The notes under the pieces: model-generated | Database searches by the model: none | Seen by the model: only the letters and a program-made list of their open reading frames with translations | Told to the model about the DNA's origin: nothing | From: CAYLHX01 sp964383675 | GTDB taxonomy: Bacteria; Patescibacteriota; Gracilibacteria; UBA1369; LOWO2-01-FULL-3 | Length of the DNA stretch: 45,092 bases | Direction of reading: 5' to 3' | Assembly: GCA_964383675.1 (NCBI GenBank) | Contig: CAYLHX010000012.1 | Coordinates: forward strand, 1-45,092 | Made by a program: the position numbers and the translations under genes | Part shown: positions 1 to 9,223 of the stretch, piece by piece | Layout: each line of letters opens with the position of its first letter | Position numbering within the stretch: position 1 is the stretch's first letter

Positions 1-6
1 AAAACG

Positions 7-2817
7 TTAAGCCGCAGGGCAAATAAGCCTGAAATCACAGAAGTTGCAATGAAAAGCCGGTGTAGGTGCAAAATCCGACTTTCTAATCTGTTCAATCACC
101 TCTAAAATGCGGTCTTCCAGCTCAGCAAGCTGCTTCTCATTACGCGTTGTACTTAATTTTTCATTGTCTTCAAGGTAATAGAGGCTAAGCTTAGAAACAT
201 TTAACTTAAAGACGTTTTTACAGGCCAGAGCGTAAATAGATAACTGAAGATCTTTATCGATATCTATGGAATCCTTAAGACGACCGGTCTTATAGTCTAT
301 CACCTCGTAAGTTCCGTCCGGCAATTTATCTATACGGTCGATGCGGCCAGTTAAATAATAGTCATTTATCTTAAGATTAAAGGGGCGCTCTAAGAAAGCC
401 GGTGAAGCCCAAGGATCAGAATTAGACTTATAGAAATTTTCCAACACCTCCCAGCCCTTTTCCTTGCGAATTTGTTCATGCTCCACACTTTCATAACCGT
501 TCGGAATCCAGTTTTTTTCATAAAGCTCCTTCATTAACTTTAAGGAAACCTCTTTACCAGATTTTAGATTCTGATAGAAATCATTTAAAGTACCATGCAC
601 ACTTGAGCCGAAGCTAAAGGTATGAGTAGGGGGTACAGGCACCTTGTACAGATAGTTGTAGCTATATTTCAGAGGACAAACCCCAAAAGTATCCAGCTGA
701 GTATAACTGAACCTTTTAGATACAACCTCCTTTGGCTTGAATAAAGACACTTTAGGCGCCTTAAACTCTTTCAACTTTTGAATGGCATCGGAGTCCTCCT
801 CATGCGCTACGGGCCTCGCCACACCACTGTTTAACACCTCATCCACGAAAAGCGAGGCCCTCCACTTCTTGTTCCCCTCATATTGATGACTGTAGGTGAT
901 ATACAAATGCTCCCTGGCCCGCGTCATCGCCACATAAAACAGACGCCTCTCCTCCTGCACATGGAAATCTCCCTCGGGATAAATCTCCTTGGTCAACTCT
1001 TCCGGCAACTCAAAAACCTCACGCCTCTTAGTGGAAGGAAAACGTTGATTAACGGCGTTAACCACAAAAACACAACGAAACTCCAGCCCCTTGGCTCCAT
1101 GCACGGTCAAAACCTGTACAGCGTCCTTATCCGGAGAGCTCTCATAGTTCAAAGTGGAATTAGCCTCCTCCAACAAGTTCAAATAATTTACAAAGTCCAA
1201 AACAGAATTATCCGTAGTTTCCTTTTCAAAGCGATTCACTTGTCTGGCAAACTGATTGATATTCTCAACCGCTTCAAACCCCTCGTTCTCAATTAAGTGG
1301 TGAAGATAGCGCGACTTTTGTAAAAACTCATTAAAAACCAATCCCACTGAAGCGTTTTTCGAAAATTCCATCAAATACTTAAGTAAGTCCGCAACCTGGG
1401 TTAACGGATCTTCGCTACCCGGGATTGTCAAGTTATCTTCAGCCCCCTCGACTTTAAGATTGTTCCACAGGTAATCCTTTCTCCCTTTATTTAAAATCAA
1501 TAAAATATCTTCCATACTTATAGCAAAAATCTCCATCTTTAAAATTCTCAAAAGCGCAATGTTATCTTTGGGATTGGCCAAAAACTTCACCACTGCAATT
1601 AAGTCCTTAATCTCCGGCAAAGCGATCAGCCCCTTGGGACTGCGGACTTGGTAGGGGATTTGCAGATACTTCAGCTCCTCAATAAAATTGTGAGCCAAAT
1701 TGTTGGAACGCACCAAAATGGCAAACTCCCCGTAGGCAATCCCTTTAGATTCGTGCAGCTCTTTAATTTTACCCGCCACGAACTCCGACTCCTGAACAAA
1801 ATTAGGGAAATCATGAACCTCCACCTCCTCATCGAATTTTACGTTACACTTAAGTTCTTTCTTAAGCCCCGAACGAATCTCCAGGCGGTCGGGATTGTTA
1901 TTTTGAATAAGCCCATAAGAAGATTTTAAAATTTTTTCGGTACTGCGATAGTTTTCAACCAGCACAATTTTCTTGCAGTCCGGAAACTTTTCTTCAAACT
2001 GCAAAATATTACTCAAACTGGCTCCGCGCCACTTATAAATACTCTGATCATCGTCACCAACCACCACCACATTTCTATGTTTTTCCGACAATTTTAAAAC
2101 AAGATCAAATTGGGCAAAATTAGTGTCCTGAAACTCATCCACCAAAATATACTTAAACTTTTCCTGATAACGAGCCAAAACCGACTTTCGTTTTTCAAAA
2201 AGCTCTAGCGCCAAGTAGGTTAAATCGGCAAAGTCCAGATAGTTATTTGCAATCAATAACTCCTGATACTGCTTATAAACATTAGCGATCTCCCTCATCT
2301 TTTCCCCCTCTTCATCCTCAATACCGTTGGCAAACTCCAGATAGCGCTCCGGTGAAATCAACTCATCCTTCAACTTGCCAAAATGGCTCAAAAGATCATA
2401 TATAAATTTATTGGGATTACCCAAAGGCCGATAATAGTTGAGCTCAAACTTATAAAGGTTCTTTTTAAAGAAAAACCACTGCTCAACCTGTGGCAAAAGC
2501 TTGAAGCCGGGGTCCAGCCCTATCTCCAAGCCCGATTCTCGCAAGATCCTTTCGGAAAAAGCATGAAAAGTTTTTATCATCAATTCCTCGTAGCCGAGCG
2601 GCAAAGATTGGTCCACGCGCTCCACCATTTCATTGGCCGCCTTCTCAGTAAAAGTAAGCGCCAAAATCTCTTCCGGTCCGGCCTTTCCGGAGTTGATCAG
2701 CTCAACAATTCTAGAGGTAATAACCTTGGTTTTGCCGGTACCGGCACCGGCCACAATAAGCAAAGGCCCCTGATCATGCTCAACCGCCGATTTTTGTTGG
2801 GAATTTAGCTCGTTCAT
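7..2817 (-). CDS. UvrD/PcrA-type superfamily 1 helicase with C-terminal iron-sulfur PD-(D/E)XK nuclease domain
   Basis: The protein is an ATP-dependent 3'-5' DNA helicase expected to act in repair or recombination. From the chosen start it is about 936 aa. Helicase motifs run in order: Walker A GAGTGKT (about residues 24-30), Walker B DEFQD, motif III GDDDQSIYKWRG, motif IV ENYRS, motif V TVHGAKGLEF and motif VI FYVAMTRARE. The last 250 residues look like an AddB/Cas4-type nuclease: GRIDRID, then EVIDYKTGR (the D...DYK catalytic pattern). A cysteine at VCPLKY and three in HCNFCDFRLIC could hold an Fe-S cluster. The reading frame extends 10 codons upstream, but those residues are hydrophobic and lie in the terminator of the preceding gene, so I chose the ATG at 2817 (MNELNSQQ). 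A TATTAT box 10 nt before that ATG suggests a very short leader. Fused helicase-nucleases of this type commonly replace RecBCD/AddAB in reduced genomes (family knowledge). Confidence 0.9.
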   Translation of the reverse strand: MNELNSQQKSAVEHDQGPLLIVAGAGTGKTKVITSRIVELINSGKAGPEEILALTFTEKAANEMVERVDQSLPLGYEELMIKTFHAFSERILRESGLEIGLDPGFKLLPQVEQWFFFKKNLYKFELNYYRPLGNPNKFIYDLLSHFGKLKDELISPERYLEFANGIEDEEGEKMREIANVYKQYQELLIANNYLDFADLTYLALELFEKRKSVLARYQEKFKYILVDEFQDTNFAQFDLVLKLSEKHRNVVVVGDDDQSIYKWRGASLSNILQFEEKFPDCKKIVLVENYRSTEKILKSSYGLIQNNNPDRLEIRSGLKKELKCNVKFDEEVEVHDFPNFVQESEFVAGKIKELHESKGIAYGEFAILVRSNNLAHNFIEELKYLQIPYQVRSPKGLIALPEIKDLIAVVKFLANPKDNIALLRILKMEIFAISMEDILLILNKGRKDYLWNNLKVEGAEDNLTIPGSEDPLTQVADLLKYLMEFSKNASVGLVFNEFLQKSRYLHHLIENEGFEAVENINQFARQVNRFEKETTDNSVLDFVNYLNLLEEANSTLNYESSPDKDAVQVLTVHGAKGLEFRCVFVVNAVNQRFPSTKRREVFELPEELTKEIYPEGDFHVQEERRLFYVAMTRAREHLYITYSHQYEGNKKWRASLFVDEVLNSGVARPVAHEEDSDAIQKLKEFKAPKVSLFKPKEVVSKRFSYTQLDTFGVCPLKYSYNYLYKVPVPPTHTFSFGSSVHGTLNDFYQNLKSGKEVSLKLMKELYEKNWIPNGYESVEHEQIRKEKGWEVLENFYKSNSDPWASPAFLERPFNLKINDYYLTGRIDRIDKLPDGTYEVIDYKTGRLKDSIDIDKDLQLSIYALACKNVFKLNVSKLSLYYLEDNEKLSTTRNEKQLAELEDRILEVIEQIRKSDFAPTPAFHCNFCDFRLICPAA

Positions 2818-2827
2818 CACAAACACT

Positions 2828-2833
2828 ATAATA
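2828..2833 (-). promoter_or_regulatory. possible -10 box for the helicase gene (leaderless)
   Basis: On the minus strand TATTAT lies 10 nt before the helicase ATG, just past the terminator hairpin. No good -35 is visible. If it is used, transcription would start within about 3 nt of the ATG. Confidence 0.3.
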
Positions 2834-2866
2834 AAAAAAAGCCCCAAATGTTAGGGGCTTTTTTAA
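2833..2866 (-). terminator. intrinsic terminator after the S1 gene
   Basis: The hairpin AAAAAAGCCCC / GGGGCTTTTTT has an 8-nt loop (AAATGTTA on the plus strand). Its A/T tails make it look bidirectional. It lies just after the S1 stop codon on the minus strand and separates that gene from the helicase. Confidence 0.85.
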
Positions 2867-2874
2867 AAATAACA

Positions 2875-4029
2875 CTAATCGCTTTCTTCTTCGGAAGCCT
2901 CCCCCTTGTCCTTAGGAGCCTTCTCCTCGCCGGCACCTGAATCCTGCAAAGCTTTGATCGAAAGCCCAACACGGTGTTCGTCCGGATCAATAGTAATAAC
3001 CTTAGCTTCAACCTTATCTCCCACCTTCAATAGTTGAGATGCATCCTCCACATCCTGATCTGCAATTTCGCTAACATGTATCAGGCCGTTAATATCGTCG
3101 TCCAACTTCATAAAAGCTCCGAAAGGTGTAATTCGGCTAACCTCACCCTTAATTACAGTACCAACCTGATACTTCTTAGCAGCTTCAACCCATGGATCAG
3201 GAACCAACCTCTTCATTGAAAGGCTGATTTTGTCCTTCTCAAGACCGATAACCTGAACCTCAACCGGGTCACCAAGTTTTCCATAATCGTGTGGATCCTT
3301 AACATGCCCCCAGGCAATTTCAGAAATATGAACCAGACCTTCAAGGCCATCAAAAGTAACGAAAATACCGAACTTAACGATACCACTAATCTTACCGCTA
3401 ACATTCTGACCGATATCCAGTTTCTTCAAAGCTTTAAGTCTCACATCTTCTTCAGCGGCCTTTTCGGAAAGGATCAGTTTTCCACCCTCACGATCCAGGT
3501 TAAGTACACGTACATCCAGAGGAATACCTACCAATTTTTGTAGACGAGCTAAAATCTGATTACTATCCGCACCATCAACACGTGGATAATGTAGGGGAGC
3601 CAACTGAGAAACAGGGATAAAACCTTTAATCCCATCAATATTTAGCAACAGACCACCCTTATTGGCTTCACTGGCCATTACTTCAACAGTACTGTCATTT
3701 TCGTAGGCATCGACAAATTTATTCCAGGTTTTCTCCTGACTGGCCTTTCTCAATGACAAGACAACCAGACCATCCTCATTCTCCTCTTCAAGAACGTAAG
3801 CGGAGATTGAATCTCCAACCTGCAGATCCTTAAGAGTACCAACACTATCATAGGCCTCCTGACCGGCAATAATACCGGTAGCAAAGTGTCCAAGATCAAC
3901 CAGAACCTTACTTCCAACAATCGAAACGACGTTCCCCTCCACCAAACTACCGGGTTTAGGTAAAGCAACCTCGGTATCCTGCGTAAGGAGCTCGTCCATT
4001 ACAGAACTAGCAACATAAGTATTTGACAT
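2875..4029 (-). CDS. rpsA: 30S ribosomal protein S1 (four S1 domains)
   Basis: This is an RNA-binding protein of the small ribosomal subunit that helps mRNAs load, especially those with weak Shine-Dalgarno sequences. The 384 residues contain four S1 OB-fold repeats at about 26-97, 113-190, 205-273 and 288-360. Repeats 3 and 4 carry the canonical signatures (KFGIFVTFDGLEGLVHISEI and TPFGAFMKL..GLIHVSEI). A charged tail rich in K/E/D follows. Four repeats is the short form found in many bacteria; E. coli S1 has six. A TATAAA box ends 5 nt before the ATG, so the mRNA may be leaderless, and no Shine-Dalgarno is visible. The gene is bracketed by terminators, so it is probably transcribed alone. 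S1 is relevant to the A-rich, Shine-Dalgarno-less leaders seen throughout this window. Confidence 0.9.
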   Translation of the reverse strand: MSNTYVASSVMDELLTQDTEVALPKPGSLVEGNVVSIVGSKVLVDLGHFATGIIAGQEAYDSVGTLKDLQVGDSISAYVLEEENEDGLVVLSLRKASQEKTWNKFVDAYENDSTVEVMASEANKGGLLLNIDGIKGFIPVSQLAPLHYPRVDGADSNQILARLQKLVGIPLDVRVLNLDREGGKLILSEKAAEEDVRLKALKKLDIGQNVSGKISGIVKFGIFVTFDGLEGLVHISEIAWGHVKDPHDYGKLGDPVEVQVIGLEKDKISLSMKRLVPDPWVEAAKKYQVGTVIKGEVSRITPFGAFMKLDDDINGLIHVSEIADQDVEDASQLLKVGDKVEAKVITIDPDEHRVGLSIKALQDSGAGEEKAPKDKGEASEEESD

Positions 4030-4034
4030 AAACG

Positions 4035-4040
4035 TTTATA
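4035..4040 (-). promoter_or_regulatory. putative -10 box of rpsA
   Basis: TATAAA on the minus strand ends 5 nt before the ATG. No convincing -35 is present. The placement implies a leaderless or nearly leaderless transcript. Confidence 0.3.
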
Positions 4041-4095
4041 GTAAGCTTTTTCAAAATTATTAGCCTTGGAGATTTACAGACCAGCCTACTATCAA

Positions 4096-4137
4096 AAATG
4101 CCTAATAAAATCCAAAGCAGGGCGATTATAGGCATTT
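4096..4137 (-). terminator. probable terminator after clpC
   Basis: On the minus strand AAATGCCTA and TAGGCATTT form a 9-bp stem with a loop of about 24 nt. A run of five T follows, shortly after the clpC stop codon. The large loop lowers confidence. Confidence 0.55.
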
Positions 4138-4154
4138 ATGAATTGTGCGTCAAG

Positions 4155-6773
4155 CTATTTGCCTTTCATGAAGTCGATAACTTCTCCCTTCTTTTTAACA
4201 ATTTTAATTGTGTCACCCTCTTTAAACACTCCATCAAGAAACTTGGCGGTCAAAGGATCCTCAACCAATTCTTGAATGGCTCTCCTTACCGGCCTGGCAC
4301 CAAACTTAGGGTCAAAACCGGCTTTCGCTAAAACCTCCAGAGCTCCGGTACTCAAACTTAGCTTCAAACTCTTCTTATCCAAACGTCTTTGCAACTGATC
4401 GATGTGCAATGTGACAATATTCTTAATGTCATTGTGAGTAAGCGCTCTAAATACAATGGTTTTATCAATTCTGTTTAAGAACTCAGGTCTAAAGTGATCT
4501 TTGAGATCCTGCAAAATATCATCCTTCAAGGCATCAAAGTCCCCCTCAGCCTTTTCAACGTCATCTTTGGTAGCTGCAAAGCCGATAGGAGCGGCTTTAT
4601 CCGTCAATCTTTTGGCGCCGATATTTGAAGTCAAAACAACGATAGTGTTTTTAAAATCCACCTTGCGACCTTTAGCATCGGTCAACTCACCATCTTCCAA
4701 AATCTGGAGCAATAAATTAAATACATCCGGATGAGCCTTCTCGATCTCATCAAACAAAATCACACTATACGGCTTTCTCCTAACCGCCTCGGTCAACTGA
4801 CCACCATCCTCATAGCCCACGTAACCGGCCGTAGCACCGACTAAACGTGAGGTATTATGTCTTTCCATAAACTCACTCATATCAATCTTTATAAGGGCGT
4901 TTTTGTCATTAAAAACTTCTTCCGCAATCGCCTTAACCAGCTCGGTTTTACCAACACCGGTCGGCCCCATAAAAATGAAAGACCCAATCGGACGTTTCTC
5001 ATCGGCGAAACCGGCGCGAGAACGACGAATCGCTTTAGCAACCGCCACAACCGCCTCATCTTGACCAACAATTCGTTTCTTCAATGAGTTCTCCAAGTTC
5101 TTTAGTCGTGAAATATCATCCTTAAGCAACCTGGTAACCGGCACGCCAGTCATTGAAGCCACGATTTCAGCAATGTCGTCCGCATCAACCTTTTCACGCT
5201 CCTCACGGGGTACTTTAACAAACTTTTGCTCATCAATCTGCCTCACAAGCTCAAGCTCTTTATTTCTAAATTCAGCAGCCTTTTCGTAATCCTGACGAGA
5301 AACACACTCCTCCTTTTTCTTCATGATCGCCGTAAGCTTTTTCTGCAATTTTTTTATCTTATCATTGCTGGTCTTGGACTTAATTCTCTTCTTTGCGGCA
5401 GCCTCATCAATAAGGTCGATGGCTTTATCGGGAAGAAAACGGTCATTAACATATCTCTTTGAAAGAGTAATAGAAGCTTCCAAAGCGTCATCGGTAATCA
5501 AAAGATTATGATGGTCCTCAAAAGACTCTCTGATACCGTGCAAAATCTCCAAGCTCTGATCCTCATTGGTCTCAACAACCGTTACCGGCTGAAACCGTCT
5601 TTCCAAAGCCGCATCCTTCTCAATGTTTTTACGATATTCGGTAGTAGTGGTGGCACCGATAACCTGAACCTTGCCGCGTGAAAGCGCCGGCTTCAAAATA
5701 TTCGCCGCATCTAGGCTACCCTCAGCGCTACCTGCACCCATTACGGTATGTAGCTCATCAATGAACAGAATAATGTTGTCCTGGCTCGAAGCCTCCTCCA
5801 GAATCTGCTTAATCCTTTCCTCAAACTCTCCACGATACTTAGTGCCGGCAACCACGGAGGCCATTGAAAGAGACAAAATTCTCTTATCCAACATGTTATC
5901 AGGGACATTCTCAGTAGCAATTGCCTGAGCCAATCCCTCACAAACCGCAGTTTTACCGACACCGGATTCACCGATCAAAACAGGATTATTTTTAGTCTTT
6001 CTTGAGAGAATACTAATCATACGCTCAATCTCCTTTTCGCGACCGATCACCGGCCCAATAGAACCACTTTTAGCCTCCTCAACAAGATCACTTGTGAAAT
6101 AGTCAAGAGCCGGGGTGGCACCACCGGTCTTATCGGCTTTTTTCTTCTTCTTGTAAGTATCTTTCTGATCTTTTTGCTGATTTGAAAGTACTCCCTGTAA
6201 ACCGGTCAAAAAGAACTCAATTGGATTCATCATCTGCTGATTTTTTGGCAAAGCGTCTTGAGTAGCGGTCGGATCAGCACCTTGAGCTCCGGCATCCTTC
6301 GGTAAAGATTTAGCACGTTCAAAAATTTCTAGAATCTGCTCTTTTACATCCGTCGGAGACACCTTCATGTTCTCCAATATCACTGTTGCTGCGGTATTGT
6401 CCTGAGAAACCAAAGAGAAAAGAAGATGTTCTGTCCCCACAAAAGCATGACCAAACTCATGAGCCGTTTTAACGGCCGATTCAATAACCTCTTTAGCAAA
6501 ACCGCTCAAACCACCGGATTTAGAACCGGATTGTTGTTGCGGAACAGTAGTTCTACCAACAGTCTTAAGTACCAAATTAACATTCTCCAAAGAAACCCCG
6601 AAATTCAGCAGAATAGAGGCTCCAAGAGAACTTTCCTGAGACAAGACCCCCATCAAAATATGCTCTGTTCCCACATAACTAAGATTTGAATCTTTAGCTT
6701 TTTCCTGAGCAATAATAAGCGCTCTCTTTGCCTCCTTGGTAAACTTATTGAAGTGATTAAAATCTGATGTCAT
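4155..6773 (-). CDS. clpC: ATP-dependent Clp protease ATP-binding subunit ClpC
   Basis: This AAA+ unfoldase feeds proteins to ClpP in the cytoplasm. Its 872 residues show the full ClpC layout. Two N-terminal Clp repeats (about 1-150) are followed by AAA module 1 (Walker A GESGVGKT 268-275, Walker B FIDE 338-341). A middle domain with a UVR-like segment (KKEECVSRQDYEKAAEFRNKE, about 486-507) comes next, then AAA module 2 (Walker A GPTGVGKT 603-610, DEIEKAHPDV). The tripeptide IGF at about 730-732 is the loop known to dock on ClpP. The UVR segment and lack of a zinc finger favour ClpC over ClpA or ClpE. No clpP is in the window. The promoter carries a CIRCE operator, so HrcA heat-shock control is expected. 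No Shine-Dalgarno precedes the ATG; the leader reads TATATAAAACAAAAAGC. Confidence 0.95.
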   Translation of the reverse strand: MTSDFNHFNKFTKEAKRALIIAQEKAKDSNLSYVGTEHILMGVLSQESSLGASILLNFGVSLENVNLVLKTVGRTTVPQQQSGSKSGGLSGFAKEVIESAVKTAHEFGHAFVGTEHLLFSLVSQDNTAATVILENMKVSPTDVKEQILEIFERAKSLPKDAGAQGADPTATQDALPKNQQMMNPIEFFLTGLQGVLSNQQKDQKDTYKKKKKADKTGGATPALDYFTSDLVEEAKSGSIGPVIGREKEIERMISILSRKTKNNPVLIGESGVGKTAVCEGLAQAIATENVPDNMLDKRILSLSMASVVAGTKYRGEFEERIKQILEEASSQDNIILFIDELHTVMGAGSAEGSLDAANILKPALSRGKVQVIGATTTTEYRKNIEKDAALERRFQPVTVVETNEDQSLEILHGIRESFEDHHNLLITDDALEASITLSKRYVNDRFLPDKAIDLIDEAAAKKRIKSKTSNDKIKKLQKKLTAIMKKKEECVSRQDYEKAAEFRNKELELVRQIDEQKFVKVPREEREKVDADDIAEIVASMTGVPVTRLLKDDISRLKNLENSLKKRIVGQDEAVVAVAKAIRRSRAGFADEKRPIGSFIFMGPTGVGKTELVKAIAEEVFNDKNALIKIDMSEFMERHNTSRLVGATAGYVGYEDGGQLTEAVRRKPYSVILFDEIEKAHPDVFNLLLQILEDGELTDAKGRKVDFKNTIVVLTSNIGAKRLTDKAAPIGFAATKDDVEKAEGDFDALKDDILQDLKDHFRPEFLNRIDKTIVFRALTHNDIKNIVTLHIDQLQRRLDKKSLKLSLSTGALEVLAKAGFDPKFGARPVRRAIQELVEDPLTAKFLDGVFKEGDTIKIVKKKGEVIDFMKGK

Positions 6774-6902
6774 GCTTTTTGTTTTATATAGTTTTTAAAT
6801 AATTCTCACCATTCTACCATAAAAACGTAATACTAAGAACATCTGGTACAAACTTCAACTTTACTTACGGTAGAATAATTGTTTTATTATTAAAGATACT
6901 TC

Positions 6903-6929
6903 TTAGCACTCATTATTATAGAGTGCTAA
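6903..6929. promoter_or_regulatory. CIRCE operator (HrcA binding site)
   Basis: This is a perfect inverted repeat, TTAGCACTC-N9-GAGTGCTAA, identical to the CIRCE consensus. It sits about 130 nt upstream of clpC, and the clpC -10 box falls in its spacer, so bound HrcA would block RNA polymerase. HrcA itself is not encoded in the window. Confidence 0.95.
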
Positions 6930-6943
6930 GAAAGGGGAGTCAA
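6915..6943 (-). promoter_or_regulatory. sigma-70 promoter of clpC
   Basis: On the minus strand the -35 is TTGACT (6938-6943), the spacer is 17 bp, and the -10 is TATAAT (6915-6920). The -10 lies inside the CIRCE spacer. The leader to the clpC ATG is about 135 nt. Confidence 0.9.
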
Positions 6944-6951
6944 GAAAAACA

Positions 6952-8145
6952 CTACTCTTCTTCAGGAACCTCAATATGTTCAATACCAGCAGCCATATTC
7001 AAGATAAGGTCACTGTGGGAGCTTGGGCCTGAAATTCTATAACTTTGGTCCTCAACGGTTACATAAGCGGTGTAGGCAGAACCGGAATCAATTACAACTA
7101 TGCTTTTCCCGTCAACAATCATAGTTTTTCCACTGGGAATACTTCCGCTATAAACATCCAGAGACAAAACCTCATTACCATCCTCCAGATACTCATCGCT
7201 CAAACCATAATGATGCAGTACGCTGGGGTCATCCGAGCGCTCGCCGGCATAGTACCAACTCGCAGGATAGGGGGCCGAAAACTCGTATGGAAGACTTTCA
7301 AAATAAGTTAACTCATAATCGATCTCCGGCAACGCGGAGTCATCGCCGGCCTCTTCAACCGGAGACTCGTCATCTTCTAGTTCCATCCCTTCACCATTAC
7401 CGTCCCCAACAGTGAATCCCAAAAACTTAAAGCTACTCACCATATCCTTGAAAATCAGCGCAGACTCATCATCGGCTGCTGAAATGTCGATCAAATAAAT
7501 TAAACCGTTACGATAAAGATAATAGTCACTGCCATCAGCAATTGCCTCAAGCTGATCCGGACCGATTTTCTTCATCTCAGCCCCGGAGCCGTCGGAAAAA
7601 TTATCCTGAAAGTAGGCCTCCAAAGGTTTTATTTCATTACCTTCTTCATCCATCATTGCATCAAAATGGAAAGGTTGTTGACTCACGGACAAAGAACCAA
7701 GCTCATTTTCGAAAACAACAGAGCCATCGGCCGCTTCGACAACTTCCCAATTACTCAGGTGCTTTATCTCAAAACCGTGATCGGTATTTTTATAATTTTC
7801 CCACTCACCCTCATCAACATCTTCACTCAAGACATCAACCACGGAAATGCCCGTAACCTCAAAAACCTCCTCGTCATCACTCATTACACCCATGATTTTT
7901 ACTTTATTACCGGTATATTCGGAGTCGTAAAGATTAAAGGCCAGACTACGGATGGCAATTTCATCACCGGAATCCAGAACAACAATATGAGTTCCGGGAC
8001 GAGTATCGGAGATCTCTTGCTCCATAATTACCCCGGTAATATCAGTAGTTTCCGCGTCATCCTTGAAGGCATCTTCCAGACCACAGGCACTAAAGGCTAA
8101 CAGTACAAAACTCACCAACGATATTTTTTTAAGATATTTCAGCAT
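6952..8145 (-). CDS. predicted lipoprotein of unknown function
   Basis: The 397-aa exported protein begins MLKYLKK, then a hydrophobic stretch and the lipobox FSAC, with Cys about 20 residues from this start. The frame extends 8 codons further upstream. I chose the ATG at 8145 because it gives a normal lipoprotein signal and because a TATACT box lies about 25 nt before it. After the Cys comes an acidic linker and a small beta-rich region (about 35-105). Two related-looking segments follow, each with the pattern of a user of extracytoplasmic beta-sandwiches (NTDHGFEIKHLSNWEVV... and ...YEFSAPYPASWYYAG...). The two halves look like an internal duplication of a PsbP/DUF-like fold, but that is only an impression. 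The stop lies a few bases from the clpC -35 box. Function unknown. Confidence 0.75.
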   Translation of the reverse strand: MLKYLKKISLVSFVLLAFSACGLEDAFKDDAETTDITGVIMEQEISDTRPGTHIVVLDSGDEIAIRSLAFNLYDSEYTGNKVKIMGVMSDDEEVFEVTGISVVDVLSEDVDEGEWENYKNTDHGFEIKHLSNWEVVEAADGSVVFENELGSLSVSQQPFHFDAMMDEEGNEIKPLEAYFQDNFSDGSGAEMKKIGPDQLEAIADGSDYYLYRNGLIYLIDISAADDESALIFKDMVSSFKFLGFTVGDGNGEGMELEDDESPVEEAGDDSALPEIDYELTYFESLPYEFSAPYPASWYYAGERSDDPSVLHHYGLSDEYLEDGNEVLSLDVYSGSIPSGKTMIVDGKSIVVIDSGSAYTAYVTVEDQSYRISGPSSHSDLILNMAAGIEHIEVPEEE

Positions 8146-8169
8146 ATGAAAATAATTTAAACTGCGCAA

Positions 8170-8175
8170 AGTATA
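8170..8175 (-). promoter_or_regulatory. putative -10 box of the lipoprotein gene
   Basis: TATACT on the minus strand, preceded directly by TG, lies 24 nt before the lipoprotein ATG at 8145. No clear -35 is seen. Confidence 0.4.
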
Positions 8176-8200
8176 CAGATTTTAAGGAAATAAAGCAATT

Positions 8201-9223
8201 TTAGAGCAGGCGACTCCTAAACTCGAAGCCAAGATGGTCATAGGCCTTGTCGGTCACGATCCTACCCCGCGGGGTACGCTCCAAAAAACCGGATTTAATC
8301 AAGAAAGGCTCATAAATATCTTCAACGGTACCTTGCTCCTCGGATATGGCGGCCGACAAAGTATTGAGCCCAACCGGTCCACCGCCGAATTTTTCAATAA
8401 TGATGGCTAAAATCTCACGATCCACGTGATCCAGGCCAATATGATCAATCCCCATCGCCGAAAGAGCTTCATGCAAAATAGCTTCATCAACAACACTTTT
8501 GTTTTTAACTTCGGCATAATCACGTACGCGCTTCAACAATCTGTTAGCGACGCGAGGAGTTTGACGCGATGTAGCCGCGAGCCTTAAAGCAATTTCCTGT
8601 GAAAGATCAAAGCCGAGCAGAGAGGCTGAGCGTAGAATGATCTGTTGAATCTCGGCATCTTCATAAAACTGCAACTTGAAGACGCTGCCAAAACGGCTCC
8701 TAAGAGGGGAGGAGAGCATACTCATCTTAGTGGTCGCTCCGATTAAAGTAAATTTTGGCAAATTAATTCTCATACTGCGAGCCGATGGTCCTTTACCGAT
8801 AATAATGTCGATAGCATAATCCTCCATAGCAGTATAAAGAACCTCCTCTACAACCGGTTTCAGACGGTGAATCTCGTCAATAAAGAGCACGTCATTTTCA
8901 TCCAGATTGCTTATAATGGACGCCAGGTCCCCCGGTTTCTCCAGAGCGGGACCGGAAGTAATTTTCATGCCAACCTGCAACTCGTTGGCAATAATATTGG
9001 AAAGCGTAGTCTTTCCCAAACCGGGCGCTCCGTGAATTAAAACGTGGTCCAAAACATCCCCGCGTTTCTTGCTGGCCTCAATAGCGATACCGAGATTGGC
9101 TTTAATGTTCTTCTGACCGATATATTCGGCAAAAGTCTTAGGCCGAAGAGCATTTTCAAAGGCGGTAAGATCTTGCTTAATACCACTATCAACTTCAATA
9201 TTTTCTCCGGAGCTCTCAATCAT
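8201..9223 (-). CDS. ruvB: Holliday junction branch migration helicase RuvB
   Basis: RuvB is the hexameric AAA+ motor that drives branch migration together with RuvA. The 340 residues match the family length. Visible features are Walker A GAPGLGKT (65-72), Walker B FIDEIHRL (about 114-121), the sensor/arginine-finger region GATTKMSMLSSPLRSRFG, and the C-terminal winged helix ending in FLERTPRGRIVTDKAYDHLG. The start codon overlaps the stop of the upstream PH-domain gene (ATGA), implying translational coupling. No ruvA or ruvC is in the window. Confidence 0.97.
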   Translation of the reverse strand: MIESSGENIEVDSGIKQDLTAFENALRPKTFAEYIGQKNIKANLGIAIEASKKRGDVLDHVLIHGAPGLGKTTLSNIIANELQVGMKITSGPALEKPGDLASIISNLDENDVLFIDEIHRLKPVVEEVLYTAMEDYAIDIIIGKGPSARSMRINLPKFTLIGATTKMSMLSSPLRSRFGSVFKLQFYEDAEIQQIILRSASLLGFDLSQEIALRLAATSRQTPRVANRLLKRVRDYAEVKNKSVVDEAILHEALSAMGIDHIGLDHVDREILAIIIEKFGGGPVGLNTLSAAISEEQGTVEDIYEPFLIKSGFLERTPRGRIVTDKAYDHLGFEFRSRLL

